The notes beneath the pieces are model-generated. The model was not told the DNA's origin and did not search any database. It was given only the letters and a program-made list of their open reading frames with translations. A stretch of 64,000 nt of DNA from Nakamurella sp. PAMC28650 (lineage in GTDB: Bacteria; Actinomycetota; Actinomycetes; Mycobacteriales; Nakamurellaceae), in contig NZ_CP060298.1 in NCBI RefSeq assembly GCF_014303395.1, positions 1,488,001 through 1,552,000 of the forward strand, given 5' to 3'. This document shows, one piece after another, positions 53,217 to 60,954 of the stretch. Made by a program: the position numbers and the translations under genes. Positions within the stretch are counted from its first letter, which is position 1, and every line of letters starts with the position of its first letter.

Positions 53217-55291
53217 CCGTTCCACCGTGCCCGCTCGGCCGCGAAGGCGACCCGTCGGCCCGCCCGCAGTGCCGCGATCTCCGCCGCATGAGTCACTTCG
53301 ATATCGGCCACCTCGGCCAGCGAGAACTGCGCCGGCCGGGCCACCAGATCAGCTCTGCCGGCGAGGATGTCGGCCCGGGTATCTTCCAGTTCCGCAGTGC
53401 TGACCGGCGCGAACCGCAGGCGGTCGAATTGTCGGAGCAGCCAGGGCTGCGGGTCCCGCCCCGGCTCGTCGGGCAGCAGTCGCCAGACCGGCACGGTGCG
53501 CCCGACCAATTGGTAGCCACCCGGCCCCTCCATGCCGTAGACGCACAGGTAGATCCCGCCGATGCCGACCGCGTTCTGCGGCGTCCAGGTCCGGGCCGGG
53601 TTGTACTTCGTGGTGACCAGTCGGTGTCGTGGATCGATCGGCACCGCCACCGGCGCGCCAAGGTAGACGTCACCCAGACCGACCACCAGATAGTCTGCTG
53701 TGGCGACGATGTCGAACACGTCGCTGCGCTCGGCGAGGTCGTTCATGCGCCGGATGAACTCGACGTTGTCCGGACACCAGGGCGCCGTCGGATTGACCGA
53801 CTTCTGGTATCTCCGCATCGCCTCGTGCGCCTGTGGGTGATCGAAGGCGATGGGCAGGGTCACCTCACGGACGTCGAGCACGACCGAGGTGGGGTCGGCC
53901 ACCTGCCCGGCCAGCTCGGCCAGCAGGCCGGCGAGATGGGTGGGGCGCAGCAGGGTGTCGTCGACCGCGACCAGCAGGGACCTGACGCCCTCGACGATCT
54001 CGGTGACCCCGCCCGGCCGGTTGGCACGCAGAGCATCGGCGAGCAGGTGCACCCACATCCGTACCGTCAGGTCGAACTCGACGTTGCCCGCCTCGACCAG
54101 GACGTGCCGGTCACCGGCGAGTCGGACGGTGAAGTCGGGGTGGTGCCCGCTGGGTGGCAGCGCCACGATGGGGGCCGGAAGTCCGAGCGGCTCCCGGGTT
54201 TCGCGTGGATCAACTTCCCAGGCATGGACGAACTCGTCGACTCCTGTCCCTTCAGTCCCATTTCGGCCATCTTGATCCATGCCGGCGAAGTTGATCCATG
54301 CTGCCAGGGTGGCGCGGCGGGCGGCCGAAGCGGTCTGCGCCTCGTCCAGCGACACCGGGACCAGCCGGACGGCGTCACCGGGGCGCAGCTGGCCGAGAAT
54401 CCAGCGGTCGGCGCCGATCACGACGCACGGCACCACGAAACCGCCGAGGCTGGGGCCATCCGGACCGACGATGACCGGTGTGTCCCCGGAGAGCATGATC
54501 CCGCCGACCGGGTACGCGGAGTCGTGGACGTTCGACGGGTGCAGGCCGGCCTCGCCGCCGTCGGTCCGGGCCCACCGCGGAGTCGGGCCCGTCAGGCGTA
54601 TCCCGGTTCGGTCCGACCGGTGGTCGACCGTCCACCCCGCCGCGAACAGCGCCTCGGCACCGTCCGACGTCAGGTGCACCGGAGCGCCGTGCGGCCCCAC
54701 CATGACCCGCAGGTTCCAGGCCGACATCAGCTCCGGCAGGGCGCTGGAGACATCGCACCCGGAGCCCCCGGACCCCCCGAGCGGCAGCCGATCCCCGGCC
54801 TGCAACGCCCGGCCGGACAGACCCCCGAACTTGCCGAGGACGAACGTCGAACGGCTACCCAGCACCGGGTCGACGTCGATGCCCCCGGAGACCGCCAGGT
54901 ACCCGCGCATCCCCGGACCGGCCAGCTTGCCCAGGTCCAGGACCCCGCCGGCCGTCACCGCGGTCGGGACCCCCGGGGTGAGCCTCGTCCCGTCCAGGAC
55001 GGCGTTCGACGCGGCGCCGGCGACGCAGATCACGCTGCTCGCCGTGAACCTCAGCACCGGACCGACCATGACGCATTCCAGGCCGGCCCCCCCGCGCGAG
55101 TTCCCGACCGCGAGATTCGCCAGGGCGAAGGAGAAGTCGTCAAAAGCTCCGGATGGGGGCACGCCGACGTCCCATCGGCCCGACCGGCCGGCCTGGTCCT
55201 GGACCGTGGTCTGGATTCCTGGCTTGACCACCTCGATCACGGCATCGCCGGAGGCATCGGACCGGACCGGATCGGACAGGGCGACCGTCAC
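53213..55291 (-). CDS. Urea/guanidine carboxylase carboxyltransferase domain only (KipA-KipI type), with palindromic-element insert
   Basis: The protein (692 aa) consists of a KipA/AHS2-like domain (VVKPGIQTTVQDQAGRSGRWDVGVPPSGAFDDFSF, residues ~20-320) and a KipI/AHS1-like domain (RLAGDRHVLVEAGNVEFDL...GFGDVYLGAPVAVP-type, ~380-600). It ends with the carboxylase-type tail LRFAPVSTAELEDTRADILAGR...AERARWNG. Full urea/guanidine carboxylase (~1200 aa) also has an N-terminal biotin carboxylase and a C-terminal biotin carrier; both are absent. Residues ~332-362 are encoded by palindromic element E in frame. GTG 55291 overlaps the previous stop. Confidence 0.85.
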   Translation of the reverse strand: MTVALSDPVRSDASGDAVIEVVKPGIQTTVQDQAGRSGRWDVGVPPSGAFDDFSFALANLAVGNSRGGAGLECVMVGPVLRFTASSVICVAGAASNAVLDGTRLTPGVPTAVTAGGVLDLGKLAGPGMRGYLAVSGGIDVDPVLGSRSTFVLGKFGGLSGRALQAGDRLPLGGSGGSGCDVSSALPELMSAWNLRVMVGPHGAPVHLTSDGAEALFAAGWTVDHRSDRTGIRLTGPTPRWARTDGGEAGLHPSNVHDSAYPVGGIMLSGDTPVIVGPDGPSLGGFVVPCVVIGADRWILGQLRPGDAVRLVPVSLDEAQTASAARRATLAAWINFAGMDQDGRNGTEGTGVDEFVHAWEVDPRETREPLGLPAPIVALPPSGHHPDFTVRLAGDRHVLVEAGNVEFDLTVRMWVHLLADALRANRPGGVTEIVEGVRSLLVAVDDTLLRPTHLAGLLAELAGQVADPTSVVLDVREVTLPIAFDHPQAHEAMRRYQKSVNPTAPWCPDNVEFIRRMNDLAERSDVFDIVATADYLVVGLGDVYLGAPVAVPIDPRHRLVTTKYNPARTWTPQNAVGIGGIYLCVYGMEGPGGYQLVGRTVPVWRLLPDEPGRDPQPWLLRQFDRLRFAPVSTAELEDTRADILAGRADLVARPAQFSLAEVADIEVTHAAEIAALRAGRRVAFAAERARWNG
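54206..54298 (-). repeat. Interspersed palindromic element, copy E (long form), inside a coding region
   Basis: Read on the minus strand: TGGATCAACTTCGCCGGCAT, then GGATCAAGATGGCCG, GGGACTGAAGGGACAG, and the arm GTCCATGCCTGGGAAGTTGATCCA-like end. Outer arms (54206-54217 and 54287-54298) are perfect inverted repeats, and an inner near-copy of the end lies at 54268-54279. It spans 93 bp, exactly 31 codons, and leaves the frame of the host gene intact. Confidence 0.9.
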
Positions 55292-55941
55292 TTGTCCCAC
55301 CAGCCCAGGAGTTGCACCGGCGTGGGATTCCAACCGTTGCAGGGGTTGTTGAGCTGCGGACAGTTCGAGATCAGCACCAGGATGTCCCGGTCGGCGAGGA
55401 TCTCGACGTACTTACCGGGTGCCGAAAGGCCGTCGGCAAAGGTCAGCCCACCCTCCGGGGTGACCGGGACGTTCATGAAGAAGTTGATGTTGTGCCCGAG
55501 TTGTCGCTGCCCGATCCCCGCCGCTGCGCCGTACTTGAGGAAGGTCTGGCGGCAGGCGTGCTGGTGGCGGGTGTGCTCGCCGTAGCGGATCACATTCGAC
55601 TCCTGGGCGCAGGCGCCGCCGACCGTGTCGTGCCGGCCGCAGGTGTCGGCGACGATGCTGGCCAGCAGATCCCCGCGGCCAGAGAGCAATCTCGAACCGG
55701 TGGTCAGGTAGACGCCGGCCTGCTCGCGAATGGTATCGAAGGCGCTGTAGCGGTTGTCGATGTCGCCCGCGTCGTAGAGCAGGGTGTCGGTGGCCTGATT
55801 GCCGTCGAGGTCGACGATCCGGAACCGACCGCCGGCCGGAACGGTCCCCAGGAAACCGTCCCCAGCGCCGACCACCATGTCCAGCACGGCCTGCTCGGGC
55901 AGCAGGGAGCTCTCGGTCAGCGACGTCAGGACGCCGGTCAT
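55288..55941 (-). CDS. Urea-carboxylase-associated/DUF1989 protein (carboxyguanidine deiminase subunit type)
   Basis: The protein (217 aa) has RIVDLDGNQATDTLLYDAGDIDNRYSAFDTIREQAGVYLTTGSRLLS, VADTCGRHDTVGGACAQESNVIRYG, FLKYGAAAGIGQRQLGHNINFFMNVPV and SNCPQLNNPCNGWNPTPVQ, the DUF1989 core with its conserved Cys residues. With its paralogue downstream of the permease it likely converts carboxyguanidine to allophanate and ammonia, as shown for CgdAB-type systems. ATG 55941 overlaps the preceding stop. Confidence 0.9.
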   Translation of the reverse strand: MTGVLTSLTESSLLPEQAVLDMVVGAGDGFLGTVPAGGRFRIVDLDGNQATDTLLYDAGDIDNRYSAFDTIREQAGVYLTTGSRLLSGRGDLLASIVADTCGRHDTVGGACAQESNVIRYGEHTRHQHACRQTFLKYGAAAGIGQRQLGHNINFFMNVPVTPEGGLTFADGLSAPGKYVEILADRDILVLISNCPQLNNPCNGWNPTPVQLLGWWDK

Positions 55942-56648
55942 AGGAACACCTTTCGGGTCTGCTCCAGGGCGCGGGCACTCTCGGGGCGGAACAGCACGGA
56001 CGGATCCATGGCATCCCACGGATCGACTGCGGCGACATCGGCCCTGACCCCGGCTGGTGCGTACACGGTGGCCGGGTCGAGGGGGTGCGGTGTCGTCGCG
56101 AGCAGGATCAACAGGTCCTGCTCGGCCCGGAGCGTCACGTGGTCCCCGGTGACCGACGAGGACGGCCGGAACGTCAACGAGCACCTCGTGTCATCGGTCG
56201 AGGTGACCCTGGAGAAGAAGTTGACGGTGCCGTGCAGGTCCGCCTCGCCCATTCCGTATTTGGCGAGTTCCACCAGGAACAGGTCCCGTGCACTCCGCTG
56301 CCAGGAGTTGCGGTCGTGCTGGTAGTCGGTGGGGGAGAACCGTTCCAGGTCTCGAGGGCCGGTGAATCCACAGAGGGCGTCGTGCCAGTCCACCGACGAG
56401 TCGACGACCGAGGCCAGGGCTTGACCGCGGTCGCTCATCAGTACCACAGGAGGCAGGATCCGGGCCGTCATCTGGGCCTTCAGGGTGTCGGGCAGATTCA
56501 TCCGGTCCAGTCGGTCGGCGGCGAACACCAGGGTGGACACGTTGGCACCGTCACCGGTGGTGGTCAACGTCAGTGCGCGGCCGGCTCGCAGCCCGACCGA
56601 CCAGGCTGCCCCGCCGGGGATGTCGTGCGTATGGAGCGGGGCGCTCAT
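55938..56648 (-). CDS. Urea-carboxylase-associated/DUF1989 paralogue (second carboxyguanidine deiminase subunit type)
   Basis: The protein (236 aa) contains GLRAGRALTLTTTGDGANVSTLVFAADRLDRMNLPDTLKAQM, LMSDRGQALASVVDSSVDWHDALCGFTG, LVELAKYGMGEADLHGTVNFFSRVTSTDD and AEQDLLILLATTPHPLD, the shorter DUF1989 variant always paired with the other. The long frame back to 57596 is antisense to the permease and rejected. ATG 56648 overlaps the permease stop. Confidence 0.9.
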   Translation of the reverse strand: MSAPLHTHDIPGGAAWSVGLRAGRALTLTTTGDGANVSTLVFAADRLDRMNLPDTLKAQMTARILPPVVLMSDRGQALASVVDSSVDWHDALCGFTGPRDLERFSPTDYQHDRNSWQRSARDLFLVELAKYGMGEADLHGTVNFFSRVTSTDDTRCSLTFRPSSSVTGDHVTLRAEQDLLILLATTPHPLDPATVYAPAGVRADVAAVDPWDAMDPSVLFRPESARALEQTRKVFL

Positions 56649-58189
56649 GAAGTGGCCGGCGAAGTCACGTCGGCCAGCGGCATCTCGTGCCCGATCGCCG
56701 CACGGTAGGCGCGCTTCTTCCCGGTGAACACCAGGAATCCGCCGACGACGACGATCCCCAGGAAGAGGAGGGCGAAGTACTGCAGCACGGGGCTCGTCCC
56801 GTAGACCTCCGGCCGCGGCCAGGCCAGGTTGATCATCATCGCGAGCCCGAACAGCACCGCGAGGATGTTCACGACGAACCCGAACCGGCCGAGGGTGAAG
56901 ATCGACTTGCCGGTGTCGTCGGTCTGCGCCGGCATGGCGCCCCACGAGCCGTTGATGCGCCGGACGAGCATCGGCACCGTCACCAACAGGTAGGCCAGGT
57001 ACAGCAGGACGATGCAGGTGCTGGTCAGGGCGGTGAAGACACCCGCCTGGCCGAGGTTGACCAGCAGCAGGCCGACGGAGAGCAGGCCCACGACGACCGA
57101 GGCCACCGCGATGGCTCCGCTCTTGGAGACACGGCCCAGCTGCTTGGAGAACGGCAGGACCTCGTCGCGCGACATGGAGAAGATCATCCGGGTGGTGGCC
57201 GTCTGGATGGCCAGTGTGCAGACGAACGCGGCGAAGACGACGTCCGCCAGGAAGACGCGGCCCAGGGTGTCGCCCAGCCGACTGGTGATGACGTAGGCCA
57301 GGCCCTGGCTGGAGATGTTCGGGTCGTTGGCCTCCGGGGCGGCCATCAGCGCGCCGATCAGCAGCAGGGTGCCGCCGGCGGCCGAGATCGTCAGGGCCCG
57401 AAGGATGCTGCGGGGAGCGGTCTTCCGCGGATTGTGGGTTTCCTCGGACAACTCGCCGGCCGAGTCGAAGCCGACCATCACGTAGGCGGCCATCAACGAG
57501 GCGACCAGCAGCGAGCCGAACAGCCCACCGGACAGACCCTGCGTGTTGAGCACGATCCCGGGACCTCGCTTGGCCTTCGAGAACAGCGCGATGCACAGGA
57601 GCACGACACCGATGAGCTCGGCGGTGACGCCGATGGCGTTGATCCTGGCCATCACCCGGACGGCGACAGAATTGATGAACGTGGTGACGGTCAGCACGAT
57701 GACGCCGAGGATGATCGCGTTCTCGGCGCCCGTCTTCGTGGTGGGATTCGGGTCACCGCCGACCATCTGGAACCCGGACCAGATGGCCGGCAGCACCGCC
57801 TGCATGGCGATGGCTGCCGCTGCCACCGTGACGATCTGGGCCAGGATCATCGTCCAGCCGGCGAACCATCCGACGATGTGGCCGCCGAGCCGACGCGACC
57901 ACTGGTAGATCGCACCCGAGATCGGGTACCGCGCAGCGAGTTCGGCGAAGCAGAGGGCGACCATCAACTGACCGAGGAAGACGGCCGGCCAGGTCCAGAA
58001 GAACACCGGTCCGGCGAAGGAGTATCCGAAACCGAACAACTGGAAGATGGTGGTGAGGATGGAGACGAACGAGAACCCGGCCGCGAAGGAGGCGTAGGTG
58101 CCGATCGATCGGTGGAGTTGTTGGTGGTACCCGAACTCACCGAGATCGGAGGACGCACGGGTGTCGGTGTTCTCAGCAACGGCGGTCAT
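56645..58189 (-). CDS. APC-superfamily permease of the guanidine operon
   Basis: The protein (514 aa) has about 12 membrane helices and the amino-acid/choline permease opening HRSIGTYASFAAGFSFVSILTTIF, the AELAARYPISGAIYQWSRRLGGHIVGWFAGW segment and MVGFDSAGELSEETHNPRKTAPRSI. It is the first gene after a guanidine-I riboswitch and is coupled to the DUF1989 genes. Import of guanidine, a guanidine derivative or urea is inferred. Confidence 0.9.
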   Translation of the reverse strand: MTAVAENTDTRASSDLGEFGYHQQLHRSIGTYASFAAGFSFVSILTTIFQLFGFGYSFAGPVFFWTWPAVFLGQLMVALCFAELAARYPISGAIYQWSRRLGGHIVGWFAGWTMILAQIVTVAAAAIAMQAVLPAIWSGFQMVGGDPNPTTKTGAENAIILGVIVLTVTTFINSVAVRVMARINAIGVTAELIGVVLLCIALFSKAKRGPGIVLNTQGLSGGLFGSLLVASLMAAYVMVGFDSAGELSEETHNPRKTAPRSILRALTISAAGGTLLLIGALMAAPEANDPNISSQGLAYVITSRLGDTLGRVFLADVVFAAFVCTLAIQTATTRMIFSMSRDEVLPFSKQLGRVSKSGAIAVASVVVGLLSVGLLLVNLGQAGVFTALTSTCIVLLYLAYLLVTVPMLVRRINGSWGAMPAQTDDTGKSIFTLGRFGFVVNILAVLFGLAMMINLAWPRPEVYGTSPVLQYFALLFLGIVVVGGFLVFTGKKRAYRAAIGHEMPLADVTSPATS

Positions 58190-58244
58190 GTCGCGACTCC
58201 TGGGATGACGAGAAGCCCACGACGACGCCGGCGGGGGCCTGTTT

Positions 58245-58366
58245 GGCCTCCCGGGCTTTTATCCCGCCGTGGAGCAGTCCCGGACGACGGACTGCCTGCA
58301 TCTCTCGGTCGCGGCCCGACGGCGGTTCCAGACCCTGGAGACCGACGATCGGCGGAACCCTAGACG
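58245..58366 (-). promoter_or_regulatory. Guanidine-I riboswitch (ykkC class)
   Basis: Read on the minus strand from about 58366: TCTAGGGTTCCG, then a variable helix, GGTCTGG, ACCGAGAG, and GGGATAAAAGCCCGGGAGG near 58265-58247. These are the diagnostic ykkC blocks (CTAGGGTTCCG, GGTCxGAGAG, GGATAAAAGCCCGGGAGA). It ends ~55 nt before the permease ATG. Guanidine binding should switch the operon on. Confidence 0.88.
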
Positions 58367-58586
58367 CGCCCCGCCGATCTGCAGCGGGTCAATGTGAAGT
58401 GAACTCATGACGTGTTTCGGCAGTGGTCACCGCCGGTTTCGTCTCGGTGACCGAACAGCGGAAACGAGAAACGATGCGGAAACATGCGGTGCTCTCACCC
58501 GGCGCGTCCACACCCCGGACGAGCGGGCCCGATGCGATCCGCCGGGGTGCAGGGGGAGCCGTCCCGCCCTGGCATCATGGGCTCCT

Positions 58587-60221
58587 GTGAGTGCAACCCT
58601 GCTGGCCCGCGACCTGACCGCCGCGCACGGCGACAAGATGCTGTTCGCCGGGCTCGATCTGGTGGTCTCACCGGGTGACGTGGTCGGGTTGGTCGGCGTC
58701 AACGGGGCCGGGAAATCCACCCTCCTGCGGATGCTGGCGGGTATCGACCCACCGGAGTCAGGTCGCATCTCGGTCAGCCCGCCGGACGCCACGGTCGGCT
58801 ACCTGCCGCAGGAGGTCGAGCGACCGGACGGCGAGTCGGTCGGGCAGCACCTGGCCAGGCGGACCGGGGTGGCGCTCGCCGAGAAGGCCATGGAGCAAGC
58901 AACTGTGGCGCTCGCCGAGGGTAGGGATGGCGCTGATGACGTCTATGCCGCGGCGCTGGAGCGTTGGTTGTCGCTCGGCGGCGCAGATCTGGACGAGCGC
59001 ACCGACGCGGTGCTGGCGGACCTCGGTCTGGTCGTCGATACCGCGATGCCGATGACGGGGCTCTCCGGCGGCCAGGCGGCCAGGGTGGGCCTGGCCGCCC
59101 TGCTGCTGTCCAGATTCGACGTACTCCTGCTCGACGAACCTACGAACGACCTGGATCTGGACGGCCTCGACCGGCTCGAACGCTTCGTCACCGGACAGCG
59201 GGTGGGCATGGTGGTGGTCTCGCACGATCGGGAGTTCCTGGCCCGCTGCGTGACGATGGTGGTGGAACTCGATCTGGCCCAGCAGAGCGTCGGGGTCTAC
59301 GAGGGTGGCTACGACTCCTACCTGGCCGAGCGAGAGGTGGGTCGCCGTCATGCCCGCGAAGCCTTCGAGGAATACGCCGATCGCAGGTCCGGCCTGCAGG
59401 AGCGTGGCCGGATGCAGCGTGCCTGGCTCGATGCCGGCCTGCGCAAGGCGACGAAGAAGAAGGACAACGACAAGATCGGCCGCAATTTCCGCGTGGAGCA
59501 GACCGAGAAGCAGGCGGCTAAGGCCCGGCAGACCGACCGGATGATCGAGCGCTTGCCCGAAGTGGCCGAGCCCCGGAAGGAATGGGAGCTGCAGTACTCG
59601 ATCCAGGCGGCCCCACGTTCGGGCACGGTGGTGGCGGTCGCCCGAGAGGCGGTGGCCCGGCGTGGGGAGTTCACCCTCGGTCCGGTGTCGCTGCAGGTGA
59701 ACGTCGGGGATCGGATCGGTGTCACCGGTCCCAACGGGAGCGGGAAGTCGACTCTCCTCGGCGTCCTGCTCGGCCGGATCGAAGTGACCGAGGGCGCAGC
59801 GGGTCTCGGCTCCGGCGTGTTGCTCGGTGAGGTGGATCAGGCCCGCAGTCTCCTGCTCGGACCGGGCGGTCTGCTGCGCACCTTCGGCGACCTCGTCCCG
59901 GACTGGCCGGAATCCGAGGTCCGGACCCTGCTCGCCAAGTTCGGGCTGAAGGCCGAACACGTGCTGCGACCGGCTATCTCGCTGTCGCCGGGCGAGCGGA
60001 CCAGAGCGGCCCTCGCGCTGCTGCAGGCGCGAGGCGTCAACCTGCTGGTGCTCGACGAACCGACCAACCATCTCGACCTCGCGGCGATCGAGCAACTGGA
60101 GCAGGCACTGCAGGAGTACACCGGCACGCTGCTGCTCGTGACGCACGACCGCCGGATGCTCGACGTGGTCAGCCTCGATCGCCGTTGGCAGGTCGAGCGC
60201 GGTGTGGTCACCGAGGTCTGA
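58587..60221 (+). CDS. ABC-F family ATPase
   Basis: GTG 58587 gives 544 residues with two ABC cassettes in one soluble chain and no membrane helices. The first has GVNGAGKSTLLRMLAG, LSGGQAARVGLAALLLS and LLLDEPTNDLD; the second GPNGSGKSTLLG, LSPGERTRAALALLQ and LVLDEPTNHLD. A charged linker (RKATKKKDNDKIGRNFRVEQTEKQAAKA) joins them. ABC-F proteins act on ribosomes, some in antibiotic protection. The start upstream at 58407 is rejected because the ABC domain begins with VSATLLARDL. Confidence 0.9.
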   Translation: MSATLLARDLTAAHGDKMLFAGLDLVVSPGDVVGLVGVNGAGKSTLLRMLAGIDPPESGRISVSPPDATVGYLPQEVERPDGESVGQHLARRTGVALAEKAMEQATVALAEGRDGADDVYAAALERWLSLGGADLDERTDAVLADLGLVVDTAMPMTGLSGGQAARVGLAALLLSRFDVLLLDEPTNDLDLDGLDRLERFVTGQRVGMVVVSHDREFLARCVTMVVELDLAQQSVGVYEGGYDSYLAEREVGRRHAREAFEEYADRRSGLQERGRMQRAWLDAGLRKATKKKDNDKIGRNFRVEQTEKQAAKARQTDRMIERLPEVAEPRKEWELQYSIQAAPRSGTVVAVAREAVARRGEFTLGPVSLQVNVGDRIGVTGPNGSGKSTLLGVLLGRIEVTEGAAGLGSGVLLGEVDQARSLLLGPGGLLRTFGDLVPDWPESEVRTLLAKFGLKAEHVLRPAISLSPGERTRAALALLQARGVNLLVLDEPTNHLDLAAIEQLEQALQEYTGTLLLVTHDRRMLDVVSLDRRWQVERGVVTEV

Positions 60222-60263
60222 CCGCGCCTGACGCGGTGTCAATCGTCGAGCCGGACAGCACAA

Positions 60264-60294
60264 GACCCCGTGCGCCTGACGGCGACACGGGGTC
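60264..60294. terminator. Hairpin between the ABC-F gene and tRNA-Ser, probably bidirectional
   Basis: GACCCCGTG at 60264-60272 pairs perfectly with CACGGGGTC at 60286-60294 over a 13-nt loop. The convergent positions of the ABC-F stop (60221) and the tRNA 3' end (60309) make it a natural terminator for both. Confidence 0.7.
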
Positions 60295-60308
60295 GGTGAT
60301 CGATCCGG

Positions 60309-60397
60309 TGGCGGAGGATAGGGGATTTGAACCCCTGAGGGCGGTTAACCCAACACGCATTCCAAGCGTGCGCCATAGGCCACTAGGCGAATCCTCC
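60309..60397 (-). tRNA. tRNA-Ser (GGA anticodon)
   Basis: On the minus strand the acceptor GGAGGAT (60397-60391) pairs with ATCCTCC (60319-60313), followed by discriminator G and an encoded CCA (60311-60309). The T-loop is GGTTCAAATCC, the anticodon loop CTTGGAA gives GGA (reads UCC/UCU), and a long variable arm typical of serine tRNAs is present. The length is 86 nt without CCA. Confidence 0.93.
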
Positions 60398-60953
60398 GCT
60401 GCGAACTATACCGGGAGTCAGGGGCCGTGCCGACCAAGGAGGCCCGAAGGGCGGTACGTGTGCTCGACGGCGCCGTCGGCCCCCGGGTGTCCGTCCCAGC
60501 GGGGCAGGGATGGCCGGATCCGGGTGCGGGGTGGCGTCCGGATATCCGTCGGTCGCCGCGGCGGATCAGGACCCGGCCGTCGTGTACCGGGGTTCACCTT
60601 TGGGGCCTTTCATTGGTCCCGATTCGAATGTCAATGCGATTGGAGGCGGTGAACACGGGCCGCCGGACGCGGAAAATTGGGAAAATCTCTGCAATCCGCC
60701 GATCCAACCTCTGCAACCAGGCGCCCGAGACCGGTGCCCCTGCGGGGTGGACTTCGCGCCCCGACTTGCGTCCGGGGAACGGCGAAGCTTCGCCATTGCG
60801 GATCGGTAGAAGTGCGCCGCTCGAAGTGAACCGGGGTGCACCCCGGCCCGGATGACTAGGCCTGCAGGGGGTTCCGGTGTGCAACCGGGGGAACAAAGAG
60901 GGCAATGCTTCTCATGAATTTGCGACATCGGGTGAACAGAGCCGACAAAATGA
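60398..60953. other. Gene-free stretch with two perfect palindromes
   Basis: The frames here do not look like protein and no RNA gene was recognised. GGCGAAGCTTCGCC (60781-60794) and CCGGGGTGCACCCCGG (60831-60846) are perfect palindromes 36 bp apart. The ISL3 element follows at about 60955. Confidence 0.5.
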
Positions 60954-60954
60954 G

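Noticed and set aside
53213..55291. 5-oxoprolinase PxpB-PxpC fusion
   Set aside because: KipA and KipI order, the urea-carboxylase-type tail, the allophanate hydrolase and the guanidine riboswitch favour a carboxylase fragment; no PxpA is present.
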